NCBI RefSeq assembly: GCF_034044715.1
Contig: NZ_JAXCLW010000011.1
Span: 1 to 64,000, forward strand
Direction of reading: 5' to 3'
DNA from: Dongia_B soli
Lineage (GTDB): Bacteria > Pseudomonadota > Alphaproteobacteria > Dongiales > Dongiaceae
Length of the DNA: 64,000 nt
Made by a program: the position numbers and the translations under genes. Positions 26,733 through 35,541 of this stretch are shown here, in pieces (positions within the stretch are counted from its first letter, which is position 1; each line of letters opens with the position of its first letter). The notes below the pieces were generated by a model. It saw only the letters and a program-made list of their open reading frames with translations, was not told where the DNA came from and did not search any database.

Positions 26733-28841
26733 TCAGCCGGCCCTGATCCTGGCGATGAAGGTGTCGACCTGCATCTTCAGCATCTCGGATTGCGACGACA
26801 ATTCGCTTGCAGCGGTGAGGACCTGGGTTGAGGCACCGCCCGCTTCCTGAGCCGCCTCGGAGACACCGGTGATATTGCGATTGACCTCATCGGTGCCGGC
26901 CGCGGCCTGCTGCGCGTTGTTGGAGATTTCCTGGGTTGCTGCCGATTGCTCCTCCACCGCCGCGGCGATGGTGCTGCAGATCTCGCTGATCCGCCCCATG
27001 GTGCTGCTGATATGCTGAATGGCATCGACCGCCTGGCGGGTGATCTCCTGCATGCTGCCGATCTGACCGGAAATCTCGTCTGTCGCCCGCGCCGTTTGAT
27101 TGGCAAGGGATTTGACCTCGGAGGCAACCACGGCGAAGCCTTTGCCGGCCTCGCCCGCGCGGGCGGCTTCGATCGTGGCATTGAGAGCCAGCAGGTTGGT
27201 CTGGCTCGCGATGTCATTGATCATCTGGACGATGCCGCCGATCTTGTCGGCCGCCTGAGCGAGGCTTTCGATTGTCTCACCGGTTTTCGCAACTTCATCC
27301 ACCGCGGCGCGGGCGACATTGGTGCTGTCCGAGACCTGCCGGCTGATCTCGCCGATAGAGGCGGAGAGCTCTTCGGAAGCTGCGGCAACGGTCGTCACAT
27401 TTGCCGATGCCTGGGTCGCCGCGGCAGCGACTGCCGAAGCCTGCCGCGTGCTTTCTTCCGCGACGCTGGACATCGATTGGGCATTGGCCCGCAACTCGGT
27501 CGCCGAGGACGAGACCGCCTGGACCACGCCTTGAACGCTGCTTTCGAAATTGTCGGCAAGCTCGTTCATCAAGCGCTTCTTTTCCACTTCCGCTTCGCGC
27601 TCGGCTTCCGCTTGGCGCTGGCGCATTTCATCCATCTCGATCAGCTTGCCCCGGAACACATCGATCGCCCGCGCCATCACACCGAGCTCGTCGCCGCGCT
27701 GTGTGGAGGGAACGTCAACCGCGGTATTTCCTTCAGCCAAGGCGCCGACCGTCTGCGTCAGGCCTGTCAGGGGACGGGCGATCAGGCCGCGCACCAGGAA
27801 TGTGATGATGATCGCCATGATGATGATCAACACGGCTGCAGCGACCAGAATGAACGTGGTCAACTCACGCGAGGGCGCCAAAATCTTATCCTGGGGTAGG
27901 TTGACCATCACCGACCAGGGCGTTGTGGTCTGGCCGATGGTAACTGGTTCGAACACCCGGAATACAGTCGTGCCTGCTGATTTCGAGTAATCTGAATATG
28001 TATATGGCTGGCCGGCCGCGATCGCCGCCTTCGTCTGGGTGAGCGAGGGGGTTTCTGCGTCGATCGGATGGGTGATCTTGCTGGTATCGCGGAACGTTGC
28101 CCAGTTGCCCTGATTGGAAATCAGCGAGACATTGCCGGTTTCATAAGGCCTAATCGCGTCAAGGCTGGTCTGAATGCTTTCGAGATTAAGATCGAGGCCG
28201 ACAACGCCCTTGATCTTGCCGTCGATGATGATGGGCGTCACCAGACTGGTCATCACGACGGTCTTGCCATTGACTTGATAAGGATAGGGCTCGACGATCT
28301 GCGGCTTGCCGGAGTTTCGGGCCAACAAGTAATAGTCGCCGGGGCCCGGCTTGTCGTAATCGACCAGTGGCGTCAGATCGACATTATTGGCGTCTTTATA
28401 GACGACATAGGGCACGAAACGACCAGTGGCATCATGGCCCGGCTTGTTGACGAAGTCCGTATCCTTGCCATCTACTGCATTCGGTTCCCAGGCTGTCCAG
28501 ATCGCCAGATATTGCGGATTGGCTTTGACCGCGCTTTCAATCATCGCCAAATACATCATGCGGTCGGTAACGCCTTTGCCCTGCAAGCCGATAAAGGCGT
28601 CACGTATCGCCTCGATGGTCTTGAAGCCGGGATTCAAATTGCTTTGCACGCGAGAGGTGATGCCGCTGGCCAGGGAGCGTCCATTTTCTAGCGCCATTTT
28701 TTCGGTGGTGTTCGAACTCTTGGATGACAGGATATAGGCCATCGCCGCCATCCCGATCAGCAGGGCGCCGATCACCGACAACAATATCTTGGCGCTTAAT
28801 GACAAACGGCCCAGTGCGACGCCGAGTTGTCCCTTCGACAT
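26733..28841 (-). CDS. Methyl-accepting chemotaxis protein with dCache sensor
   Basis: This 702-residue inner-membrane chemoreceptor has a first membrane helix (about 14-36) and a large periplasmic double-Cache domain (about 40-310; segments YLAIWTAWEPNAVDGKD, GDYYLLARNSGKPQIVEP and IKGVVGLDLNLESIQ). A second membrane helix (near 325-350), a HAMP domain and a cytoplasmic MCP signalling hairpin follow. The hairpin tip is GEAGKGFAVVASEVKSLANQT, the CheA/CheW-contact region. It ends in VDTFIARIRAG without a CheR pentapeptide. The start at 28841 has GGGGGAAA upstream; the longer frame (to 28970) is not family-like. The ligand is probably a small organic acid or amino acid, as for most dCache receptors, but is not deducible. 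Confidence 0.92.
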   Translation of the reverse strand: MSKGQLGVALGRLSLSAKILLSVIGALLIGMAAMAYILSSKSSNTTEKMALENGRSLASGITSRVQSNLNPGFKTIEAIRDAFIGLQGKGVTDRMMYLAMIESAVKANPQYLAIWTAWEPNAVDGKDTDFVNKPGHDATGRFVPYVVYKDANNVDLTPLVDYDKPGPGDYYLLARNSGKPQIVEPYPYQVNGKTVVMTSLVTPIIIDGKIKGVVGLDLNLESIQTSLDAIRPYETGNVSLISNQGNWATFRDTSKITHPIDAETPSLTQTKAAIAAGQPYTYSDYSKSAGTTVFRVFEPVTIGQTTTPWSVMVNLPQDKILAPSRELTTFILVAAAVLIIIMAIIITFLVRGLIARPLTGLTQTVGALAEGNTAVDVPSTQRGDELGVMARAIDVFRGKLIEMDEMRQRQAEAEREAEVEKKRLMNELADNFESSVQGVVQAVSSSATELRANAQSMSSVAEESTRQASAVAAAATQASANVTTVAAASEELSASIGEISRQVSDSTNVARAAVDEVAKTGETIESLAQAADKIGGIVQMINDIASQTNLLALNATIEAARAGEAGKGFAVVASEVKSLANQTARATDEISGQIGSMQEITRQAVDAIQHISSTMGRISEICSTIAAAVEEQSAATQEISNNAQQAAAGTDEVNRNITGVSEAAQEAGGASTQVLTAASELSSQSEMLKMQVDTFIARIRAG

Positions 28842-29079
28842 TTGATTTCCCCCAAAATTCTCTCTGTCGCCTCTAAGCATCGGAGACGCGGTTATTCTTA
28901 CATTTGAGGTAAAGAAATTTATATTTCGTAAAGACGAGTGTGCTCGCAGAAAGACAGCTTTTATTTGCAATAACGGATGACTTGGAAAATGCGGAGCGTG
29001 TGTCGATCATTCGCGGCTTTACCTTCAAATTTCCGCATCTTTGCTGCAAACTGGCTGAGAAATCGCCGCAGGAGGAAGC

Positions 29080-29604
29080 ATGCACATTCCCCAGCAGCAA
29101 TTGCAGGATCTCTATACCCTCTGGCATTCCCGCCTCCATCATCGCCGCATGCCCGATCGAACGGATTTCATGCCCGAAGATTTCCGTCCCTGGTTCGGCC
29201 ATATCGGTATCATTGCGGCGGAAAAGCCGGATTATCATTCACGCTATCCACGCTGGCGCGTCGTGCTCTCCGGCCACGCCGTGACGGAGTATGATGGTGG
29301 CGACTGGACGGGACAGTTGCTGGATGAAGCTGTGCCGGATCATGCGCGCGGCGCCTTGCTCGCACCTTATGATCAGATGGTGGATCGACTGGCGCCGGTC
29401 TATTGGATGATTGACAGCTCGATCGGTGGATCAGCCTTGGCCAAATATCACCGTTTGCTCCTGCCGGTGACCTGTGGCGTGCCGGGCATCGGCAAAGTCA
29501 TCGTCGGCATCTACGCAGAGCCTGAGGACCGCCAGAAGCGGCGAACGGTTTATGACGCAATGGCCGCCGCGGCCATGGCGAGGGCCTGGCAGGCCGCGTC
29601 GTAG
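29080..29604 (+). CDS. PAS_5-type PAS domain protein
   Basis: This 174-residue protein consists of a PAS_5 domain (PF07310), a family largely confined to alphaproteobacteria. Typical pieces are LYTLWHSRLHHRRMPDRTDF, DFRPWFGHIGII and a core with VVLSGHAVTEYDGGDWTG. The fold suggests sensing of a small ligand; no output domain is attached. GGAGGAAGC lies just before ATG 29080. It is convergent with, and 15 bases from, a membrane histidine kinase gene, but a functional link is only a suggestion from position. Confidence 0.8.
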   Translation: MHIPQQQLQDLYTLWHSRLHHRRMPDRTDFMPEDFRPWFGHIGIIAAEKPDYHSRYPRWRVVLSGHAVTEYDGGDWTGQLLDEAVPDHARGALLAPYDQMVDRLAPVYWMIDSSIGGSALAKYHRLLLPVTCGVPGIGKVIVGIYAEPEDRQKRRTVYDAMAAAAMARAWQAAS

Positions 29605-29619
29605 CAACAGATATCGAAC

Positions 29620-31053
29620 TCAATTGCTGGACGGAGCCTCGCCGAATGCGGCGGCGATCTGCAATCGTACGCAAGCACCGCCGGACGCGGCCCGATCGAT
29701 ACTGATCTTGCCGCCTTGTATTTCGATGAAGTGTTGAGCGATGCTGAGGCCGAGGCCGAGGCCGCCATATTCTCGCGAATTCGAATTGTCACGCTGCCAG
29801 AAGGGCTGGAACGCATCTTCGCGCGTGGCGTCGTCAAACCCGTCGCCGCTATCGATAATACGGAGCTCGGTCGTACCGTCGTCGATCTGTTCGGCCTCAA
29901 TTCGGATCAGGGCGCCGCGTGGACTGAATTTAGCCGCATTGCTGATCACATGTATCAGGGCCTGTCGCATCAGCGCCGGATCGCCGTTCCCGCGCAATTC
30001 TACGTCCACCTTGGTAACGATGCGTTGCTGCTTCTCGTGCAGCAGGGGGCGCAGGCTGTTGATCGCATCTTCAGCAAGCTTGTCGAGCCGAAATTGCGCG
30101 CGCTCGGCGACGATGGTATCGGCTTCGATCCGCACCATGCTCAGGACATCATCGACAATCTTCAACAGGTGCTGTCCCGATCGGTTGATGTCGGCCGCAT
30201 AGGGAATGATCTTCCCACTGTCCAATGTGGTTTCCGGCAGGGTCAGGAGATCCGAGAAGCCAAGGATCGCGTTCAATGGAGTTTTCAACTCGTGGCTCAT
30301 ATTCGCCAGGAATTGCGATTTGGCGCGGCTGAACGCTTCCGCCTTTTCGAGCGCCACCGCGTAATCGGCATTGCGCTGATCCAATTGCCGCATTAATGCG
30401 GTCAGCTTTTCATTGGCGGCCACGAGTTGCTGCTCGCGCAGGGCGAGGGCCTGTTGATTACGGCGTGATTGATCGACACGCATGATGATATAGGCAAAGC
30501 TGATGGTGCTGAGGCAGACAGCCGCGGTCTGTTGGGGCGCGCCCAAGCTGACCAACCGCCAGGCTTGGCTCGGCTCGTATATCAGAAAAGAGGGAGCGCT
30601 GCCGCTCATGCCGGCTATGAGGCCGAGCAGCGACCATTGCCATAGACGCAGATTGCCGCGCCGATAGGCGAAACATTGCAGCAATATTAAAGAGCCGATG
30701 AAGGCCACGGCGATACCGGCCATACCGACCAATGCCATCGATCCGCCGATCCAGAGCCGGACGATCATGGTGATCGCAGTGGCGCCCAATCCGCCGGCCC
30801 AGCCACCGAAATAGGTGGCCAACGCGATCATCGTTGCTCTTACATCGATGAGCAAATCGGGCAGCGGCAAGGTTGGCTGGAGCATGGTCAGGGCGGCAAG
30901 TCCGCCGAAAATGAGGCCCCAAATAAGCCAGCGTATCGAGGATTGGAGGTTGTCGACCGCCCGTTTATACCAGCCGATCCCTAAGCAGGCGAGGCCGATC
31001 ACCGAGGCATGTAGCACTACATCGAGGAAGCCGGAAAGCAGATGTTGGATCAT
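29620..31053 (-). CDS. Membrane sensor histidine kinase with LytS-type 5TM receptor
   Basis: This 477-residue histidine kinase has an N-terminal membrane sensor matching the 5TMR-LYT family (segments GLIFGGLAALTMLQP, LIDVRATMIALATYFGGWAG and GLIAGMSGSAPSFL). A coiled-coil linker rich in Gln/Glu (about 195-240) leads to a HisKA domain with the phospho-acceptor His254 in NMSHELKTPLNAILGFSDLL and an HATPase domain with GLGLSIAQHFIEIQGG. No receiver domain or paired response regulator is adjacent, so it is an orphan kinase. The ATG at 31053 is preferred over a TTG at 31086. 5TMR-LYT sensors usually occur with other kinase or GGDEF outputs, so this pairing is less common. Confidence 0.87.
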   Translation of the reverse strand: MIQHLLSGFLDVVLHASVIGLACLGIGWYKRAVDNLQSSIRWLIWGLIFGGLAALTMLQPTLPLPDLLIDVRATMIALATYFGGWAGGLGATAITMIVRLWIGGSMALVGMAGIAVAFIGSLILLQCFAYRRGNLRLWQWSLLGLIAGMSGSAPSFLIYEPSQAWRLVSLGAPQQTAAVCLSTISFAYIIMRVDQSRRNQQALALREQQLVAANEKLTALMRQLDQRNADYAVALEKAEAFSRAKSQFLANMSHELKTPLNAILGFSDLLTLPETTLDSGKIIPYAADINRSGQHLLKIVDDVLSMVRIEADTIVAERAQFRLDKLAEDAINSLRPLLHEKQQRIVTKVDVELRGNGDPALMRQALIHVISNAAKFSPRGALIRIEAEQIDDGTTELRIIDSGDGFDDATREDAFQPFWQRDNSNSREYGGLGLGLSIAQHFIEIQGGKISIDRAASGGACVRLQIAAAFGEAPSSN

Positions 31054-31269
31054 TACGGATGATAAGGCTCCCTGCCCCAGCAACAATCAGCGGTAGCGAT
31101 GATACAGAGCGGTTCGCAATCGCGAAAGACGTGTGGTATACCAAAAAGAAGATTTTACCGTTTTAGTTTATCCGGCTCGAATAAGAATTTATTCTCCGCG
31201 ACTTGCTATTTCCGGCATCGCCCGCTACATGGCGACCATCTTCGGCCTCGCTTTCGGGAATAGCTTATC

Positions 31270-32508
31270 GTGCAGGGACTAATACGCTGGCTCCGGAGTT
31301 TTGTACCGGGGCCGATGACAGGCAACGGCTGGGAACGGCTGCGGAGCTGCGTCGGCGCATTACTCGGTATCGTCTTCACCGGACTTGCCAGCCGCTACGT
31401 TCTGGGACCCGACGGCGCGTCTCCCCTGCTGATTGCGCCAATGGGTGCATCCGCCGTCCTGCTCTTCGCCGTGCCGGCCAGTCCGCTCGCTCAGCCCTGG
31501 TCCATCATTGGCGGCAATCTCGTCTCTGCGACGATCGGTGTGACCGCCGCGCTCTATCTAAGCGATCCCTTTCTTGCCGCCGCGGTTGCGGTAGCAGTAG
31601 CGATCGGCGCGATGTTTGTGCTGCGCTGCATTCATCCACCCAGTGGCGCGGTGGCCCTGACCGCCGTGCTTGGCGGTCCAGCAATTCACAATCTCGGTTA
31701 TGGGTTTGTGGTGCTGCCGGTGGGGTTGAACTCCGTTTTCCTGCTGCTGGCTGCCTTGATCTTCAATAATCTCGCCCGGCATCGTTATCCGCACGTGGCA
31801 CAGGTGGTGCACACGAATATCCATCGGACCGCCGATCCGAAACCGGGCGATCGTCTCGGTTTCGTCCCCGCCGATCTGGATGAAGTGCTGAAAGAATATC
31901 GCGAGCTCCTGGATATCAGCCGCGACGATCTTGAAAATCTGTTCTTGCAGACGGAGATGCATGCCTATCGGCGGCGCTTCGGTGACATTCTCTGCGCCGA
32001 TATCATGTCGCGCGATGTCATCGCCGTCGATCCGTCAACGGATCTCCAGGATGCCTGGACGCTGCTGCGGCGGCATCGTTTGAAGGCTTTGCCGGTGATC
32101 GACAACCATTCCCGTCACGTTCTCGGCGTTGTCACGCTGGAGGATTTCGTCAAGCAAATCGACCAGGACCGGTTCGATGGCTTCGAAGCACGCTTCAGCC
32201 GCTTGATCCGACGCACAGGGTGGGGCCGCAAGCACCGCCGGAAAACGGTTGGCGATATCATGACCTCATCGGTGCCGACGGCACGGGATGACACGCATAT
32301 CGTTCAGTTGGTTCCGTTATTGTCGGATAGCGGTTTGCATCATGTATCGATCATCGATCACGATCGCCGGCTTGTCGGCGTGGTTAGCCAGTCGGATCTG
32401 ATTGCTTGCCTCTATCGCGGCCGCTTAGCGGAACCGGACAATGCCCATATCGGAATGCTGCAGAATGTGGCCAATGATTCATTTCATGAGACGGAAGCAC
32501 ACGCCTGA
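31270..32508 (+). CDS. HPP family membrane protein with C-terminal CBS domain pair
   Basis: This 412-residue protein has an N-terminal HPP domain with four membrane helices (about 25-165) carrying the defining RCIHPPSGAVALTAVLGG motif. A linker is followed by two CBS domains (about 240-300 and 325-390; DIMSRDVIAVDPSTDL and DIMTSSVPTARDDTHIVQL). Some HPP proteins move nitrite across membranes, and CBS pairs bind adenine nucleotides, so this could be a nucleotide-gated channel or carrier; substrate unproven. It starts with GTG 31270 (weak ribosome site); ATG 31315 is an alternative. The acyltransferase gene converges from downstream. Confidence 0.88.
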   Translation: MQGLIRWLRSFVPGPMTGNGWERLRSCVGALLGIVFTGLASRYVLGPDGASPLLIAPMGASAVLLFAVPASPLAQPWSIIGGNLVSATIGVTAALYLSDPFLAAAVAVAVAIGAMFVLRCIHPPSGAVALTAVLGGPAIHNLGYGFVVLPVGLNSVFLLLAALIFNNLARHRYPHVAQVVHTNIHRTADPKPGDRLGFVPADLDEVLKEYRELLDISRDDLENLFLQTEMHAYRRRFGDILCADIMSRDVIAVDPSTDLQDAWTLLRRHRLKALPVIDNHSRHVLGVVTLEDFVKQIDQDRFDGFEARFSRLIRRTGWGRKHRRKTVGDIMTSSVPTARDDTHIVQLVPLLSDSGLHHVSIIDHDRRLVGVVSQSDLIACLYRGRLAEPDNAHIGMLQNVANDSFHETEAHA

Positions 32509-32544
32509 CGCGGTTTGGCGGCTTGAGTGTAAGGCTGCTGCCGG

Positions 32545-33381
32545 TCAGTCAGCGAGCGAATGAGTACGGTCTCTGAGGAAGCGGCATAAAGCCCGGCTAT
32601 CGCGTATCGGCTGCACCTGCTCATAGGCAAAGACATCGCCGATCGTCGCACGAAACTGCCGCCCCATCTTATTGGCGACTTCATGCAGCAGAAGGGCGAG
32701 GCGGGCCGTCATGCTGATATGGCTGGCGATCTGGAATAAGCGGCTGTTCTGACCGTGGAAATAGATCGGCAGCACGCTGGCTTTCGCTTCGTGTATGAGG
32801 CGCGCCGTAAAGGGCTTCCAATCCAAATCGATGGCCCGCCGCGCAAAGGGAGTCGGCGTAGTGGCCACGCCGCCGGCGGGGAAAACGATCAGGCACCCAC
32901 CGGCCTTCAAATGAGCTCGGGCCGCCGCGCGCGTGGCAAGGTTGGTCTGGCGGGCAGCCTCGGTGGGGTCGAAATCGATCGGCAGAATATATTGCTGCAC
33001 ATCGGCATCGGGCGGATAGAGCCGTGCATTCGTGAGAACCTTGAAATCCGACCGAATGTGATTGGTCAGATTGCCGATCAGCAAACCGTCGACCAGGCCA
33101 AAGGGATGATTGGCAACGATGACCAGCGGCCCGTTCCTCGGAACCGCTGCCAGCTTGGCGGCATCATATCTGATGCTGATGTTGAGCAGCCGCATCGCAG
33201 CCACCCAGAAATCCATGCGACCCCGCATTTCCGACCGATAGAGCTCGTAAAGCCGTTTCAGCTTGATCTGGCCGGTCAGAATTTCAGTGAGGTGGATGAA
33301 GCCGCGCGCCACCAGCCCGTCGCATTGGCTGGCATAGCTGAGCTCGATAGGCTCCATTTCAAGGGCGGCTAGATTTGACAT
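32545..33381 (-). CDS. Lysophospholipid acyltransferase family protein
   Basis: This 278-residue protein of the PlsC-like acyltransferase superfamily (hemolysin-related subgroup) transfers an acyl group to a glycerolipid or an amino-lipid. The catalytic His-X4-Asp motif is present as NHPFGLVDG (His92, Asp98), followed by the FPAGGVA block that binds the glycerol phosphate. A short hydrophobic segment near the N-terminus may touch the membrane. The start at ATG 33381 is three codons inside a TTG-started frame; neither has a clear ribosome site. It could be an OlsB/OlsA-type ornithine-lipid enzyme, but its partner is not seen nearby. Confidence 0.82.
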   Translation of the reverse strand: MSNLAALEMEPIELSYASQCDGLVARGFIHLTEILTGQIKLKRLYELYRSEMRGRMDFWVAAMRLLNISIRYDAAKLAAVPRNGPLVIVANHPFGLVDGLLIGNLTNHIRSDFKVLTNARLYPPDADVQQYILPIDFDPTEAARQTNLATRAAARAHLKAGGCLIVFPAGGVATTPTPFARRAIDLDWKPFTARLIHEAKASVLPIYFHGQNSRLFQIASHISMTARLALLLHEVANKMGRQFRATIGDVFAYEQVQPIRDSRALCRFLRDRTHSLAD

Positions 33382-33473
33382 AAGGAGCAACTATGCCGCC
33401 GTATCTTTACCTCTTTGTCTCAGCTCGATGACCGTTCGGCGACAGCCGGCGAGATCGAGGTCGCAATTTTTCT

Positions 33474-34364
33474 TCATTCCGGTAGCGGAATGAACTCCGT
33501 CTCGCCGATAACCCGGTCAAACCGTCTCGCCTTCCAATCCGCCTTGGCAGCTTCGATTCGAGCCTGGGAGCTGGAGACAAAGTTCCACCAGATATAACGC
33601 GGCCCGTCCATCGGCTCGCCGCCAAGCAGCAAAAGATGCACCGGCGTCACCGCCCTCAATCGAAAGGCGGGGCCGTGTTTCAGAACCAGCAAACGCGCGG
33701 CATCGAAGACCTTGCCATCGAGTTCGATCTGTCCGTCGATCAGATAGATGGCTCGCTCCTGGAATTCCGCCGGCACGCCAAAGCTGCTTCCGGTCGACAT
33801 GCGTATTTCCGCATAGAACAGGGGAGAGGCAGTGGCGACCGGCGAGGTTGCACCGAACATCGATCCGGCGATCACGCGAACCTGGCTGCCCTCCATCTCG
33901 AAGTGAGGCAGCGTGTCGGCCCCATGATGGACGAAGCTCGGTGCGACTTCTTCCTGGCTCTTGGGCAAGGCCACCCAGGATTGGATGCCGAAAATCCTGG
34001 ACGGTTGCTGCCGCTGTTCCGGCGGTGTCCGCTCGGAATGAGCAATGCCGCTGCCCGCCGTCATCCAATTGACGGCGCCCGGCTCAATCGCCTGAACCGA
34101 GCCCACGCTGTCGCGATGCACGATTGTGCCTTCAAATAAATAGGTGACCGTGGAAAGGCCGATATGCGGATGAGGCAGTACATCAAGGCCATGCTGAGGC
34201 GACAATGTCGTTGGCCCCATCTGGTCGAGGAAGATGAAAGGGCCCACCATTCGCTTGCCGATCGCCGGCAGCACGCGGCTGACCTCGAAACCGCCGAGAT
34301 CCCTGCTGCGCGGCAGTATCATCGTCTCGATGGCATCGCTGGGATCGACTGCTTCTCTATTCAT
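33474..34364 (-). CDS. Pirin family protein
   Basis: This 296-residue bicupin of the pirin family often acts as a quercetin dioxygenase or redox-sensing regulator. The metal site is complete: His65 and His67 (LPHPHIGL), His109 and Glu111 (GIAHSERTP). The N-terminal PFIFLDQMGP and the central FGIQSWVALP are family hallmarks. The natural substrate of bacterial pirins is mostly unknown. It is followed by the isochorismatase-like gene upstream on the same strand (92-base gap), so the two may be co-transcribed; both are common in redox or stress settings. Confidence 0.9.
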   Translation of the reverse strand: MNREAVDPSDAIETMILPRSRDLGGFEVSRVLPAIGKRMVGPFIFLDQMGPTTLSPQHGLDVLPHPHIGLSTVTYLFEGTIVHRDSVGSVQAIEPGAVNWMTAGSGIAHSERTPPEQRQQPSRIFGIQSWVALPKSQEEVAPSFVHHGADTLPHFEMEGSQVRVIAGSMFGATSPVATASPLFYAEIRMSTGSSFGVPAEFQERAIYLIDGQIELDGKVFDAARLLVLKHGPAFRLRAVTPVHLLLLGGEPMDGPRYIWWNFVSSSQARIEAAKADWKARRFDRVIGETEFIPLPE

Positions 34365-34456
34365 TGCGGTTCCTCGATCGGCAGGGCGGCGGATGCAATG
34401 TTACCTCCATCCCAAGGCCAATGCGATCATTCATCTGCGGCTATTCGACGCTGAAC

Positions 34457-35062
34457 TTACCCTTTGGTCAAAGCGGCGACATCCCGCACCACGATGGCGA
34501 AGCGATCGGCCAAGGCGGCCAGGGCGTTGCGATGAAGTTCTGCGGCCGTAATTGTCGAGCCTTGCAAAGGGTCCGGTAGATCGCCGGTTGCCGTCGCATT
34601 GGCCACGATGGTGGAGCGATATCCGAGATCGAGGGCGGCGCGCGCCGTCGCGCTGACACACATATGGGTCATGAAGCCAACAATGATCAGCTCAGTCCGG
34701 CCGCTGGCCCGGATCAGCTCATCGAGCGATGTCTTGGCAAAGGCATTGGGCAAGGATTTGACGACAATCTGTTCGCCATCCTTGGCGGCAAGCGTCGGTA
34801 TGGCCTGGGCGAACGGCGTTTGCGGATCGAACAGGCCACCCGGACGACCTTGTTGCAGGACATGAAAAATCGGCATGTGATGCTGCCTGGCGATGGCGAG
34901 GAGATCCGCAATCTCAGCAGTCGCCGCGTCGATCCCAGGCAAGGGCAGGCGGCCGGAGCGATATTCCTCCTGAGCATCGATCACGATCACGGCGGATTGC
35001 GAAAGCGCGCTTGGATGTAAGGGCGCATTGGCGTGTTGCAGCAAGGTGCGCGGCGTGGTCAT
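34457..35062 (-). CDS. Isochorismatase-like cysteine hydrolase
   Basis: This 201-residue protein has the isochorismatase alpha/beta fold. The catalytic triad typical of nicotinamidase-type hydrolases is present: Asp29 (VIVIDAQEEY), Lys102 (VVKSLPNAF) and Cys135 (GFMTHMCVSATARAA). A cis-peptide region before Cys is conserved. The substrate class (nicotinamide, N-carbamoyl, isochorismate or another amide) cannot be fixed. It is the first gene of the likely two-gene unit with pirin; its promoter must lie in the 479-base gap shared with the Pot operon. Confidence 0.86.
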   Translation of the reverse strand: MTTPRTLLQHANAPLHPSALSQSAVIVIDAQEEYRSGRLPLPGIDAATAEIADLLAIARQHHMPIFHVLQQGRPGGLFDPQTPFAQAIPTLAAKDGEQIVVKSLPNAFAKTSLDELIRASGRTELIIVGFMTHMCVSATARAALDLGYRSTIVANATATGDLPDPLQGSTITAAELHRNALAALADRFAIVVRDVAALTKG

Positions 35063-35541
35063 GAACTCTCCTTGAGCTTTTCATTTTCGGACGCGCGCGG
35101 CTCGTTTTACTGCAAATGACTCCGGCCACCTATGTTCGAAATCGCAAACGCGCCCTGACCTGCCTCTTCTGAAGCTCGTCATTCCTTGAGCATTGGTCTG
35201 TCATGAAAGGATATGCTGCAACCGCGAAAAGGATCGTCATTGTCTTCTTTCAACTCCTTCGGCTATGATCGATTGCTGAATAATTACAAAATAATGAACG
35301 TCCATGAGGCGGGACGCAGCAAACGGGGGCGATATGCATTGTCAGGCAAAATATTGAAAAGGGCGTTCGGCTGGCGGAGTTCGAGATCGCAAGATTTATT
35401 TGCGATTTCGCGCAACTTATCCCCAGCTCTCGCTCGCGCTGCTTGAATTTGGTCACAAGATTGCAATAGGGGGTGGTTAGATTCCGCCCGCCTGCGCTTC
35501 GACCGGAGCCAATCACGATATAGGTCACCAAGGAGGATGTT
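35063..35541. promoter_or_regulatory. Long divergent promoter region before the Pot operon
   Basis: This 479-base gap separates the isochorismatase-like gene and the first Pot binding-protein gene. It is more AT-rich than its surroundings (for example around 35276-35300 and 35350-35400). A 77-codon plus-strand frame at 35213-35446 has no homologous look and is rejected as a gene. The Pot operon promoter and possible regulator sites should be here; no specific operator could be recognised. It ends in a near-perfect AAGGAGG ribosome site. Confidence 0.5.

Noticed and set aside
26946..27899. 317-codon plus-strand frame
   Set aside because: It is antisense to the MCP signalling domain; Gly/Arg/Asp-rich and without motifs.
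35213..35446. 77-codon plus-strand frame upstream of the Pot operon
   Set aside because: It has an unremarkable composition and no motif, and lies in a divergent promoter gap; a GAAAGGAT-like site is present but too close to the ATG.
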